From positions 9,324,560-9,388,559 of the forward strand of contig CM046293.1 in assembly GCA_025267735.1 (NCBI GenBank): a stretch of DNA of 64,000 nt. Direction: 5' to 3'. Shown piece by piece: positions 1 through 11,126 of this stretch (position 1 is its first letter; every line of letters begins with the position of its first letter). A program made the translations under genes and the position numbers. The notes under the pieces are model-generated. The model did not search any database, had not been told where the DNA came from, and worked only from the letters and a program-made list of their open reading frames with translations. The DNA is from Mactra quadrangularis (taxonomy: Eukaryota; Mollusca; Bivalvia; Venerida; Mactridae).

Positions 1-300
1 GCCCATGCATAGTTATTGATTGATATTACTAGTACTGCATTGATGAATATCTCTGGCAAAATTGAGTAATTAAATTGTTTTTGCGGCGCCTGGTTCTAAA
101 CCGTTTGTCATTCAGACAATATTTCCACCTTTTTTTAAAACAATGGATAACAGATTAGTTAAGCAGACAACATTTAATTGAGCAGACGACAGTTTTCTTC
201 GTAGCTGCTCAACGATTAGACATATGTAATACATAATAATGGAATTGTTTTTCTTTTCAAAATTTTATCTACATTTGTAAATGGATTTCAACACAAAATC

Positions 301-366
301 ACAGAAGTTTTGTCACCAAGTGCCTTAGTGTACCAAAATCCTCTTTATCGTCCATATATGGGCCAC
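301..366 (+). pseudogene. Decayed relic of P2X7-intracellular-domain-like frame (copy A)
   Basis: Translation in the frame of base 301 contains NPLYRPYMGHIW, which matches NPLNRPYMGHKW in the TTAA element at 62.6 kb. DNA just downstream (about 415-480) also matches the same element around 62985-63055. The upstream cysteines of the better copy are lost here and the frame closes near base 480, so this is a relic. Naming the domain rests on recall of the P2X7 intracellular family pattern and is tentative. Confidence 0.35.
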
Positions 367-745
367 ATATGGCTTTTCAAAGAGAATGAGAGCTTATTAC
401 TGTCACTCGGGTGTCGGTATCCGATGTCTCACCGTTTGCGTCGGCAGACTTTGATCATTTCAGTAGTATCAAGAATTTGAGGGATTTTCGTTGGGAGGAA
501 GCCAGATTGGCCACTTGCAGTGACCGCTGATAGCAGGTGGCTATTAATGCAGGTTATGTTATATATGCATACAGAATACACAAAAGTTAGTTGACAATAC
601 ATTGTACTCTATTGCATTAGATAAAGAAATGAAATCAATATATATGACTAGATCTGTAACATTCATGATTCAGACAGTGATATGTTTGACTGAAGTAACT
701 ATGATTGTTGCTTGATTCACTAAATATTTTAAATATGAAACCTTC

Positions 746-1046
746 TTACGATAATAATAATAATTTCTTTATTTAAAGATGAACGCTCCTAAAGCACAAG
801 ACTTATCTACCAGGAGGTAACATTACATGTTGTTTAACGTCGTATTCAACACATATTGTCATATAGACGACGGCCAGCTCTTCCTACTATAGATTTCTTG
901 GAGACTTTTCTATCACCAGTACTAACTTACCTTATCACGAGGCCGACAACTCATATATAGGGTATGACCTACCGCGACCAGTCTCGAACACGCGATCTCT
1001 GGATTCGAAGTCAGATGTGCTAACCACTACGCCACGTCCGCGGCAA
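746..1046 (-). mobile_element. tRNA-derived SINE, family E (copy A)
   Basis: Read on the minus strand, the element starts with a tRNA-like head near base 1046 containing GGCGTAGTGGTTAGCAC (A-box-like) and GTGTTCGAGAC (B-box-like). The body runs down to an ATAAAG-like signal and an ATT-repeat tail at about 747-765. The head is deleted in copy B, which keeps the body and tail. It is a retroposed pseudo-tRNA rather than a tRNA gene, because there is a long body and no clean acceptor pairing. Confidence 0.6.
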
Positions 1047-3220
1047 CATAACATAACGATTACAATTTTACATATAAATAATCAATGTAAACAACATATA
1101 TTTGTTTATAAAAAGAAAAAAAAGAAATATTGACAAGCAGCAATCTAGGTTATTATATTAAGAAAGATATATAGAGAGATGATAACAGCTAGTTACAATA
1201 CTTGTATGGCGTATGTTTAAAAATTATTATGTTTTGAAAATGAATTACTTTAAGCAAAGAGCGGAAGTTATTAAGAGACGATGCATCTTTATATTGTATT
1301 GAGTGATACAATATTCCAAAACTTCTCTGAAGTTCAACAACAACAACAAGACAAATGATATCAAAGAAGATGTTAGAATCAAAGAGATGAATCAGATACA
1401 AATATTACTTTATGTTATAAAGCATGCACTTAGTCAATTAAGTTGTACAGAAGAGTTAAACAGTTCCCACAAAGTATACAATAACTATGTAAATACTGTA
1501 AGAACTAAGTCGATTCAATCAAAAAGAAGCCGTAAACTCAACCGTCAATCAGCTTAAAAGTGCTAAGTGGATCATGTCTTGATAAAGTTTACACAAGTGT
1601 TGTTATCATTTAAAGTAAGTCAACAGAGAAAAAAGGAAGAAGAAATTATGTTGACATAAGACATTTCATGAATAGATATTTTCTATCATTTTATTACATG
1701 ATACTTCTGATGATAAAGTACAGGGCTTTTTGACAGTTTACTATTGGTCATTCAAGCATACACTATGTACGACTCTATCTTGCAGATAAAATTGCGTTTG
1801 TTGGCACAATACATTATGAAAATTGCATTATAGTCCATTGATTATGCAATTTAATTGTGCTAGTCAGTGTTTGAATTAAGGTAATAGTGCGACAATATTA
1901 ACCTGAGCTTGAACTACCTAATTAAAATAATTACACGCTTCTCTTAACATTAATCGTGAGTTTCCGTATGCGAGTAAATAATCGTGCACGTGTTGATAAC
2001 AGCCTATCTGACTATTAATCAATTTTGTATAAATAGCATGTTTTTTAACTTAATTTGTTCACACATTCGTTTATGGCGAAACACGTAAGTCCATAATTTT
2101 GGGGTCCTGTTTCAGAGTATTTATTCTTACGAAAACAAAACTTATTTTTATAGTTCAAACAAAAAATCAACGAACCACTGTTTATAATAACAATACCCAC
2201 GACGAGGGATGCCCATGATGATTCTAAAATAAACAATTGTGATATGTTTTACTTGTGTCTTAGTTGTTGGTGTAATGGAAAGCGTTCTGCCAAAACAAGC
2301 ATGATTTACCAAGTTGTGGTGGTTTATCAACCATGCTAATTTTGTTAAACTGATTTACATAAATTTAATTTTCATTACTGCCTACCCCTGATATGAATTG
2401 TCTCATTTTTAATGTTTACCAAAACACGTTTTGTTTTTGTACGCACTATAAATGTGTTTATTTTGCCAAAAGCTTACGATAAAACACGATTAACAGCCGA
2501 AGACAAAAATACACTGTAAATACTGAGTTTAAGTTATTCTTGCATAAAGGTCAAGCTCAGGTTAATTCTGTCGGACTATACAGTCTGAAAATTAAAAAAA
2601 GGATTATATTTTTCAAATTTCCGAAAGATTGACTGTCACATGTCTAGTTCTCTTATATGTATATCGTGACATGTCCACATGACTATTAAGCCGGATTTTT
2701 TCAAGAAAACAAATCGGCTTATAGTTTGGCCAAACCCGGGTCGGCAGGTTGGCGGGCAGGTGAACGTCCGCTGTTGTAAACAATTACGTTCTAGTATTTA
2801 ATAAGTGTAATATCTCTGCCATTTAAACTAGGACCTTAAGGAAACGTCATACAATGACAGTATTTCATGCTATTTTATGTGATTAACAGAATTATGAAAT
2901 AACCATAGCAACTCTACCATGCTTAATTATGGAAATTTCCCTTTGTTTTTTGTTATTTCATATTATGAGAAAAGCAGATGTATGAAGCCACTAAAACTTT
3001 TCCTTGCCCAATGTAAGTTGTATTTCTGAAGCCTTGTATTCTATTCTATTCAATTAATTATCCATGACAATAATATAGATTTTCCTTCATGTTGCTGTAG
3101 CTTTAAAACAAATAAAGAATGTGCTTGAATTTATTTATAAAAAAGTTTATGATGGACCATGAATTTTGTTCTCTATGTAACCCCATTATGGTGAAAATTC
3201 GGCTTAAATGTGGTTTCCAG
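1047..3220. other. Intergenic, no gene recognised (copy A)
   Basis: AT-rich sequence. The open frame at 1303-1557 is not conserved: copy B has frame-breaking indels in the matching region near 39.45 kb, so it is not a gene. Parts of 1899-2570 belong to a dispersed repeat listed separately. Copy B differs here mainly by one 266-bp transposon insertion. Confidence 0.6.
1899..2570 (+). repeat. Dispersed repeat X, split by extra sequence
   Basis: The two ends of this interval (about 1899-1975 and 2466-2570) match one uninterrupted block at 37773-37930, including CGTGAGTTTCCG, CGAAGACAAAAATA and ATTCTTGC.ATAAAG. The roughly 490 bases between the two ends have no counterpart in the 37.8-kb copy. 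Either that middle was inserted here or it was deleted there. Nature of the repeat unknown. Confidence 0.55.
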
Positions 3221-3224
3221 ATTA

Positions 3225-3405
3225 CTTTTTAGCACGCCTGGATTTCATATCTAGTGTCACATAGGGGTACGGGTTCGAATTCCACCCGAGTAGGTTATAC
3301 TAGTCCTTGAAAATTTGAACAAGGGTTCAGGAAAGCTAGATTAGGTGCGCTGCTCGCCGTAATATAATTTAAATTCTGTTGACAAGGCGTTAAACCCAGT
3401 ATAAA
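3225..3405 (+). mobile_element. tRNA-derived SINE, family B, internally deleted (copy A)
   Basis: Contains the B-box-like GGGTTCGAATTCCACCC, then GGTTATACTA, a shortened body, CTAGATTAGGTGCGCT and the 3' end GACAAGGCGTTAAACCCAGT. The full form is at 27762-28047. The counterpart in copy B keeps about 80 bases of body that are missing here. Confidence 0.7.
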
Positions 3406-3880
3406 AAATTTACAAAATTTATCAAACATACGAAATAAACGTCTGTATCCTTGTTAAAACAAGTATAGAACATACTTTCATTTGTATTAGGTTGATTTAT
3501 ATCGAAACAATGAATAAATCACATTTGTTATAAGAATAAATAAACGACCGTACCAAAACAAGAATTACTAGCCAGACACATTCTCTACATCGTGGGCTTT
3601 AAATGATTGAAGTGAACAGGTCATTATGTTACAACTTGTATAGATTCAATTACTCTTAGATAACACCACACAATCTATATTCATCGTAATTTAGAATATA
3701 GCATAATGCCGACAGGTCTCCAGTGAACTTGTTATTTTTGTTGCAATCTATCTTGATACAATCTGAGAACAAGTTTCTTTTTTTCGAAATCGGTGCTATT
3801 TCTCATTTTGATATACTGACTGTTGTGTTTTTGTCGTATCATTATTATCAGTGTTGCTTTATCTTTAATCTTTATATCTC

Positions 3881-4205
3881 GGACTATGGTAACAATGATA
3901 ATGCCTGAGTAATCCAAAAGTGGCGTTTTCTTTTATCACTATCTCGGACTGGGGTAACAAAGATAATGTCAGAGTAATTCGAATTTAACGTTTCCTTTAA
4001 TCACTCTTTTGGACTGTGAATACAAAAATAATGTCTGAGTAATCCGAAAGTTGCGTTCTCTTAAATCTCTATTTCGGACTTTGGTTACAATGATACTGTC
4101 TGAGTAATCCGAAAGTATCGTTCTCGTTAATCTCTATTTTTGACTGTGGTAATAATAATAATGTCTGAAGTTATGTTTTCGTACACATTACCTCTTCTCA
4201 TGATT
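3881..4205. repeat. 65-bp tandem array, 5 copies (copy A)
   Basis: The landmark (G/T)GACT recurs at 3881, 3946, 4011, 4076 and 4141, a strict 65-bp period. Each unit contains AATGATAATG.CTGAGTAAT-type and AATCCGAAAGTTGCGTTCTC-type sequence with variation. The array sits only in the left arm of the foldback-like element and has 11 units in copy B. Confidence 0.9.
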
Positions 4206-5711
4206 GTCTGATGAATCTTGAGTGGCATTTGTTCTTTAAGAGGATTCATTAAAAATATTTTCAAGGACCACTTATGTCATTATTCGGGCAACCGATCTGT
4301 GGGTAATTGGTTGTCCGACGTTAAAAATGGTTGTTTCAGGCAACCGGTAATTTCGCAGACTGTCCGAGTAATGCAAAAGTAGCGTTCTTTTTAATCACTG
4401 TCTCAAACTATGGTCACAATGATAATGTACGAGTAGTCCGGATACTGAAAATTGTGTTTTTGTCGTGTCTTTTATACCAGTGTTACTTTTTCCAAGATGT
4501 TTCATGTAAGAAATACAAAATCACTTTTGTTATAATGTTTCAGAATAACAATTTTCACTTCAATAACTTGTTAAGCCGACAACTTTATTCAATAAGATTA
4601 TTTGAGTCGTAAACAGTTAGTTATAATATATGTGTTAATGTGAATCGTTTTATATTGTGCGTAAAGTTTGACCCCGAACCTGACCATTATGCAAGAATAT
4701 TCATTACATGGAATACGAATGTAGTATTAATGTTCGATTACACCGTGGTCGAGAGGATTATATGCTAATATTTAACACACAAACATACTTCTATAATTTT
4801 ACAATCGCTGCCGAAGTGTAGAACAGGCGTGGTACTGATTTTCGTCGGGATATGTGTAGATAATTATTAAATGCAAATGTGAAAGGTCAGATCGGGGTCA
4901 ATATTTACGCACTATACAAAACGGTATCCACACTTTTTGTTCAGACAATCGCTTGTGACTTAAAATATTTACATTTCAAATTCCTTGTTGGCCTTATTTA
5001 TAGACAGAGGAAAAGTTGTATTTTAGCACATTGTATAGAAGTAACAAGAAAGGTTACAGAAATTGTGAGATATTTGTCTCTGCATGGAATTGCGTTATGT
5101 GGAAAGGTCTGTACAAACTTTTATTTAAATTATTCAAGAAGTTTAATTTATACTGTGCTTTATGATTGTCGACATGATACGACGTTTGGTATTGATATGC
5201 CGTACAACCCAACAAGCGAACAAAAAAGCTTAATGACTGAAACATTTCGTATTTTTGTAGAAAAATACAGCACGTTTAAAAAAGTTTTTGAAGTCTAAAA
5301 ATGGTTACATGACAGTTTACTATAATGAACATGAATAATACATGAGATGAAAAGAAATCTATATGTGTTTATGTAAATCTACGACTTTACAATATTTGTA
5401 GACATAAAGTATGACACGGGTTGTCTGGAACTTATAGGTTACGTTAATATTGTATTCATACCGTTAACCATTTTGCCAATTCTGTTACAATGTTTAGTTG
5501 CTTTTTTGAAACTACACCACGTGCATTTACATAATCTTGTATTTGTTTAACTTCTAATTAAAATTGATTGTATTACACCATTTTTAGCTGTTTGTTAAGA
5601 ATATATTTTTCGACACACATTTTTTCACTGGATTTTTACAAGAGAAAAACGTTTTTGCACGAATAATTTAAAACGTAAGGTACCGTAAGTTAAAATATGT
5701 ATTATAAAAAA

Positions 5712-5799
5712 CCGTATTATCAAGCGTCTTACGACCGATTTTAGTAGTAAATCCTTCTATATTGTATATTAAATTATCGTAAGACAATTGATAATATGC
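5712..5799. repeat. Short hairpin repeat H1 (centre of foldback-like element, copy A)
   Basis: A unit of about 88 bp with terminal inverted repeats ATTATCAAGCGTCTTACGA and TCGTAAGACAATTGATAAT around a loop containing TAAATCCTTCTATATTGTAT. It occurs three times per duplicate copy. It is probably a very small MITE. Confidence 0.8.
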
Positions 5800-6812
5800 A
5801 TTATCGTACCCGTACGATCTAGTATAAGAAAACTTACTAGACTCTGGGAACGAGAATGGATAATAATTATGCTGCCCTGTACGTTTTCACACTCCATATA
5901 AACTTTTAAACATACCATATTTTTTTCTAAAAATACGAAATGTTAGTCACAAACATAACCTTAAATAAACTTCGTGAGAATCCAAAAAAAGTTTTTGTAG
6001 ACCTTTTCACCTTTTCTATGCAGAGACAAATAACTAATAATTTCTGTTACCTTCTTGTTACTTCCAACAACTTACAACATGCTAAATACAATTCTCCCTC
6101 AGTCTATAAATGAGACCAACAAAGAATTTGTCTTAGAAAACGCGTTGGAAATTTTGTGAATCTCAAATCGTTTGTTTGAACACGAAGCATTGACACAGCT
6201 GTTTTCAAATGTTTTTCACATTGACACAGTTATTTTCATAAAATGATTTATACCAAACTGTATACGCCTAAATCAATCTTATTGACATAAAATTCTTAAC
6301 TCGTTGTGACGGGGTTGGAAAGTTCTGGAAAGAAAATTGTCTCACAAAAACAAACAATAGCAAACGTTATTTTGAATCTTTTACGTGAAAAATCTTGAAC
6401 AAAGCAACACTGATAATAATGATACGACAAAAACACACCAGTCAGTATATTAAAAATGAGATATAGCACCGATTTAGATGAAAGAAACTTGTTCTCAGAT
6501 TGTATCAAGATAGATTGCAACAAAAATAACAAGTTTACTGGAGACCGGTCGGCATTATGCTATATTCTAAATTACGACGAAGATAAATTGTTTGGTGTCA
6601 TCTAAGAGTAATTGAACCTATACAAGTTGTAACATAACGACCTGTTCACTTCAATCGTTTAAACCCCACGATGTAAAAATGTGTCAGATTATGAATTTTT
6701 GTTTTGGTGCCATCGTTTATTTATTCTTATAACAAATATGATTTATAGCATTTCCCATCTATATCAGCCTAATACAAATGTAAGTATTTTAGGACTTAAC
6801 AAGGATGTAGAC

Positions 6813-7860
6813 ATTCTATGAAATGTCTCATACTTTTTTATAACTACAACCTCGACAAACGATGTTGTTCTAATATTTATGTTGTTTAGTTGAAACATGA
6901 AATGACAAGATCTATCACTGAATGTGACAATAACCTCCTATGAGTTTGTCAAGAAGTCTGATTCAAATTTGTACAATATAAGCTGAGAAATTGAGCGGAC
7001 TAATAAATGTTATAGACCGAAAGATGACTCCTATAAACCAACAAACATAGCTTTGAAAGGGGTATAAAAATTCAGATATGATTGGTTATAAACTGCACCA
7101 CAGTACAAAATAAAACTTAGGTTTTTTCAAATCATCTCGTGGCATAATACATAAATATATGAACTATAATTTTATACATGTAATAAATCAGAATACAAAT
7201 ACATGTACTGTACATGTATAAAGTTAATGACATACAGTGTCATCCATAATTACCATTACACTTTTTGTAAATTTGTGATTCTTAACAATACTTTAGAAAT
7301 TTAAAAAAAATATTTTTAAAAAACATTTATATAATTATGACAGTTACAATTTATAAGTATTCCAATTGTGACAATACATGTATATTAAACTAGAATAAAA
7401 AACATGAAAATATTTGAATAAATGGAAAAAACTAAACTCTTTAACAAAACGTGTATAAAGGTTATTTTGGATGACACTGTATGTTGACATGTAACAGTTA
7501 CCATGTTATAGAAGTACACATGTAACTACATGTAGTTTGGATTACCTACCCCTTACCACTAACATTAATGGGACATGCAAAGCGAAATGCCCACCAGGGC
7601 ATCTTCAAATTTATTTTGCTTTCTTTTTATTTTGCATGAACACTTTATGACGATGGCCAATTTGGTAGAAGTTTGGTACTATATATGCCATTCAAATTCG
7701 ATTGTTTGTGTACTCAAATTCAGCGACCGATTATTTAAAAACTGCAAAGTAGTTACGATTCTGACATTGAGTATTTCGACTTAGTATTTCGGATACATTT
7801 GTACTTTACTTATTATAAATGTAAGCGAACAACTAAAAATAAGATATTCACTGTATGTTT
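6813..7860. other. Intergenic, no gene recognised (copy A)
   Basis: AT-rich sequence shared with copy B. The open frame at 7575-7784 lies in low-complexity sequence and is not preserved in copy B. I see no splice-bounded coding segment or recognisable repeat apart from short ACATGTA-rich runs. Confidence 0.5.
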
Positions 7861-7981
7861 GGGAGAATGGCCGTAAAAATAGTTTCATGACCAAACTTTA
7901 CTAAAGTATGCTCTGCCTAGGAATGAACTTACGACCCTTTGATCAGTAGACTTGTGCGCTACCGACTGAGCTAGCCGTGAA
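7861..7981 (-). mobile_element. SINE family A, 5' fragment (copy A)
   Basis: On the minus strand it reads as a tRNA-like head with GGCTAGCTCAGTCGGTAG (A box) and CAAAGGGTCGTAAGTTCATTCC (B-box region), followed by GCATACTTTAG and GGCCATTCTCCC of the family A body. The rest of the body is absent. Confidence 0.8.
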
Positions 7982-8285
7982 GCTTTGAAATTAACTGTAG
8001 CTCATTTAATTAAAGTTTTACAAAGAGGTCCGTCAAGTTTGATAGGTAAATAACCAGTTACTCTTGGGTACGCCCCACACTTATACATTACTTATCAGGT
8101 TACGACCTTACATATCTACATTACTTACTGGGTAACACCCATTGACATGGGCGAATGTGGCAAACATGTTTTTAAAACAGTTGTAACTCTCGTCACAAGA
8201 CTCCCATTATAGTATCTCAATCGTATAACATAGTTTTTATCGTTTACTAGTACAATGCAATTTACATGTAATACTATAAAATTGA

Positions 8286-9115
8286 TTTTCTTCACAAGTA
8301 ATTGGAATTAAATTAGGTTAGTTATAACTAAATACCTCTCAACTCTGCCATACAGTGCACCTTATCACAATAATTCTTACGAGAAAAGTTATCGTAAGTC
8401 AATTTAATAAATTTGGCAGATCAAAGTCAGAAGGATTATAAACATAAGTATGATATGATTTTCAACAAGTAAACAATGTTCTACATAATTCAATACTACA
8501 TGTATTTGGAATTGATTGGCCAAGAAAGACTATATTCTGAATGTTTCTTGTTTTTGACTTACAACGGTGTTTATTGTAAGATTTTTTGTAAAAAGCCCCA
8601 CTGTATTTCACACAAAGATCATTTGACAATCACACCATTCATAAACAAAATAAATTAAACTTCAAACCAATCTCCGTAAACACATATCCTGTAGACCGAT
8701 GTCGTACAGGATCTGTACTTACTCTGTGAGAGGTCACGTCGATGCGAACTTTGTGTCGACCAATCAATGCGTAGCTTTCATCTAGACGAAAACAGTATTA
8801 ATCACATTTTGATTTCGTATTTTCTATTTTTAGACCAAGTTTTGCTTGCTAATTTAATCGCGGCAATATTCACAGTCTGCGATTGGGTGGCTCATTTCAA
8901 ATTGCGTGACGTAGACGATGTAAACAAGTTACGTATCATAACAATTTCGTCATGAATATTATGATGAGGAAAGGTCGCCTGAACGTGACCTTCGGTTGGA
9001 AAAGGCCAGATCTAAATTAGCGAGTATGCGAGCGGAAATTTTTTAGATCGGGTTTTAATCAGATTGACTTCAAACTAACTTACGATTAATCATAAAGTTA
9101 CTTAATTTAAAAAAA
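8286..9115. other. Copy-A-only block of about 830 bp
   Basis: Copy B passes directly from the sequence matching 8285 to that matching about 9116 (copy B near 46.39-46.41 kb). The block is therefore an insertion in A or a deletion in B. Its right half is dispersed repeat Y in minus orientation. No target duplication is clear. Frames at 8476-8658 and 8767-8955 are short and unsupported. Confidence 0.75.
8669..9067 (-). repeat. Dispersed repeat Y, minus orientation
   Basis: Matches 26541-26910 in reverse, from AATCTCCGTAAAC to TTTTAATCAGATTGA. It includes TCATCTAGACGAAAACA and CATTTCAAATTGCGTGACG. A shorter third copy is at 37371-37606. Boundaries are set by where the three copies stop matching. 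Class of element unknown. Confidence 0.75.
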
Positions 9116-9881
9116 GAAGAAAAATGTACATGTATGTTAAAATTACCAATGATTTAACCAATGTCAAGTAAAAAAATGGTGATCTAGAGGGTTTGTAATG
9201 TCAAAATAACATAATTCCAATTCCCACTTCTGACTTGATTTTCTTTTTCAGGCAAACAAAATTCACGTTTTCCAACTTTATGGTAAAAGTTAGCATTCAT
9301 TTATTCATAAATTAATCATTCAAACTAAAAGAATATTCCTCAAAACACTTTTGGTATTCAACCCAAAACGAAAACGAAACATTAAGCATATTTGCATAAT
9401 ATAACTTTATAATTCAAACCAAGCGAAATTTTATTCGGAAAGTGGAAAGTATTTTTTCAAATAAGGTGATAAATCATTTTGCTAAATGTTGTTGTTGTTT
9501 TAATTTCATTGAAACAAATCGGAAGTGTAAAAACCATTTCATTACTAAATGTAAGATTGGAATATTGATGTATCCATTACATGTCTCATGTTCATTTTCA
9601 ATATAATAGCGCAGTTCACATAGACGGTGAAAGAAATGTTTACTCTAAAACGTCTTGTATCAGACAATCGTTACTGAAGAAATTGACTTACGTTGGTTAC
9701 ATTAAATGTAAAAAAGAACCAATCACAAACAATATCTTGACATTCTAAATTTCTGTAAATGGTTTAAAACATTTAAAACAAAAAAATCCAAAATCCAAAA
9801 CTTATTCGGTTTTTTGCCATGTTTTTTTTGACAATTAAAGTATAAATAGACAATGTGTGCTATGCCATGACATTTATTTCA
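9116..9881. other. Intergenic, no gene recognised (copy A)
   Basis: Colinear with copy B near 46.4-47.1 kb. A frame here is similar between copies at the DNA level but has no recognisable domain, so I call no gene. Confidence 0.5.
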
Positions 9882-10075
9882 TTTATTTAGGGACCACAAT
9901 GGAAGCAACGTAATCCACATATCCTTTTTGTGATATCCTAAATAAATGAAAACATAGTATAGTGAATGTATTGCACTTACAGTATTTATATTTTATGTTT
10001 TACTGTTTGTTAAGTCATTTGTGTGCTATGTTTGTACTGTTAAAATGTTACTAAATAAATCTATCTATTACATCT
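9882..10075 (+). mobile_element. LINE 3'-end fragment (copy A)
   Basis: Contains GGACCACAATGGAAGC, CTTTTTGTGATATCCTAAAT and AATAAAT-type signals, the kind of 3' UTR I associate with CR1-like non-LTR elements of invertebrates. No reverse-transcriptase coding sequence precedes it. It is shared with copy B, so it predates the duplication or haplotype split. Confidence 0.5.
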
Positions 10076-10255
10076 CTTATTATATGAACATATATCGAGA
10101 ACTTAGCTTTAAAAAAATTTCAAGCAATAGTCTGAATATAATAGACATGTGAAGGACTATTTTAATAGATTGCTGGAAGAGAGGGTAATTTAATTCTGAA
10201 AGTTTGTTTGAATTTCTGACTAATACATAGTAATGTTATGAAAACGTGAAAATCT

Positions 10256-10556
10256 TAGCCGCATGGCCAGCTAAATCGATAGTGCACATGTCTACTGATC
10301 GAAGGGTCGTAGGAAAGTTTTCCGAGCGGGACATACTTTCTTGTAGTTTGATTTGGAAAAAAGTTCTATGACCATTCTCCCTCCTATCACTGATTCTAAA
10401 TCATTTAGTTCAGTTGTCAGTCACTGACTGAAGCATGTGCCTAGTATCTGGTTAACAGCTAAATCCAGACATTAAGCCTTTACAATAACGTTGAGTAGGT
10501 TGACTATCGTCGTTATAAAATTATACAATGTGTTACTATGACGTTAAAACCAATAC
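10256..10556 (+). mobile_element. SINE family A, full length (copy A)
   Basis: tRNA-like head starting GCCGCATGGCCAGCTA, with CTACTGATCGAAGGGTCGTA in the B-box region. Then come the family body signatures CCATTCTCCCTCCTA, CAGTCACTGACTGAAG, TAACAGCTAAATCCAGA and GAGTAGGTTGACT, and the 3' end ACGTTAAAACCAATACAAAA. The A and B boxes are degenerate, so it is an old copy. Confidence 0.85.
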
Positions 10557-10762
10557 AAAAGAAAAGAAGAACGTCAATCCAAACAGTAATTGAAGCAATT
10601 AGGTAAGTGAGGCAAAGATAAGCGACCAATACGTGCCCTTTACCAACTAAAGCAGGAACACAAATTAACAATCAAATCACTTTTTAATGTGTTTCTCTCT
10701 TTGCATTATGTATTAAGTATCCTATATTCAGGAAAAAATCATTCATGTAGAGAAAATCTTTC

Positions 10763-10797
10763 TCCAGCTTTGTTAATTGATCAAAGTGCTGGAAGCA
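10763..10797. other. Perfect short hairpin
   Basis: TCCAGCTTTG and CAAAGTGCTGGA can pair around a loop of about 10 bases. The hairpin is conserved in copy B and appears again in copy B's local duplication, where its loop has changed. Function unknown. Confidence 0.5.
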
Positions 10798-10921
10798 CCG
10801 AATCAACGAGTTATTGAAAGTATGTCTCGTTAAATTCAGGATTAATTCTGACCTAAACTTAACTTCTTCAATTGATTTAACGCCTATTTATATATATCAT
10901 ATTCAATGGCGTTGGACAAAA

Positions 10922-11122
10922 AGATAATTAATAATAATGATTATAATATTAATGATAATTATAATAATAATAATTATACTAAAAATGATAATAGTAATAA
11001 TAATGATAATATTAATAATAACAATAAAGATGAAAAATGATAATGATAATAATAATAATGATACTAAAGGTGATAATAATAACAATAATGATAAAATAAT
11101 AATAATAATAATGATAAAATAT
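10922..11122. repeat. (AAT/GAT)n microsatellite (copy A)
   Basis: Interrupted trinucleotide tract of AAT and GAT units. Reading frames through it on both strands are low-complexity Ile/Asn artefacts. The adjacent pogo-like element split this tract: its continuation resumes at 12046. Confidence 0.9.
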
Positions 11123-11126
11123 TTTA

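Larger units (their letters stand above)
3437..6812. mobile_element. Long-inverted-repeat (foldback-like) element, copy A
   Basis: The left arm (about 3437-5295) and right arm (about 5885-6812) are diverged inverted repeats. For example 3571-3800 matches the complement of 6460-6700, and 4930-5290 matches the complement of 5885-6200. The left arm is longer because it holds a 65-bp tandem array and a second copy of the TTGTGTTTTTGTCGT segment. The centre (about 5300-5880) contains a small hairpin repeat. The 139-codon open frame at 4879-5298 is broken in copy B and is not a gene. Architecture resembles foldback elements; no transposase is seen. Ends are approximate. Confidence 0.7.

Noticed and set aside
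1303..1557. 84-codon plus-strand open frame
   Set aside because: Frame-shifted and stopped in copy B; asparagine-rich start comes from a CAA repeat.
4879..5298. 139-codon plus-strand open frame in the foldback-like element
   Set aside because: Copy B has indels and a stop in the matching sequence, and the frame reads through an inverted-repeat arm; no domain is recognisable.
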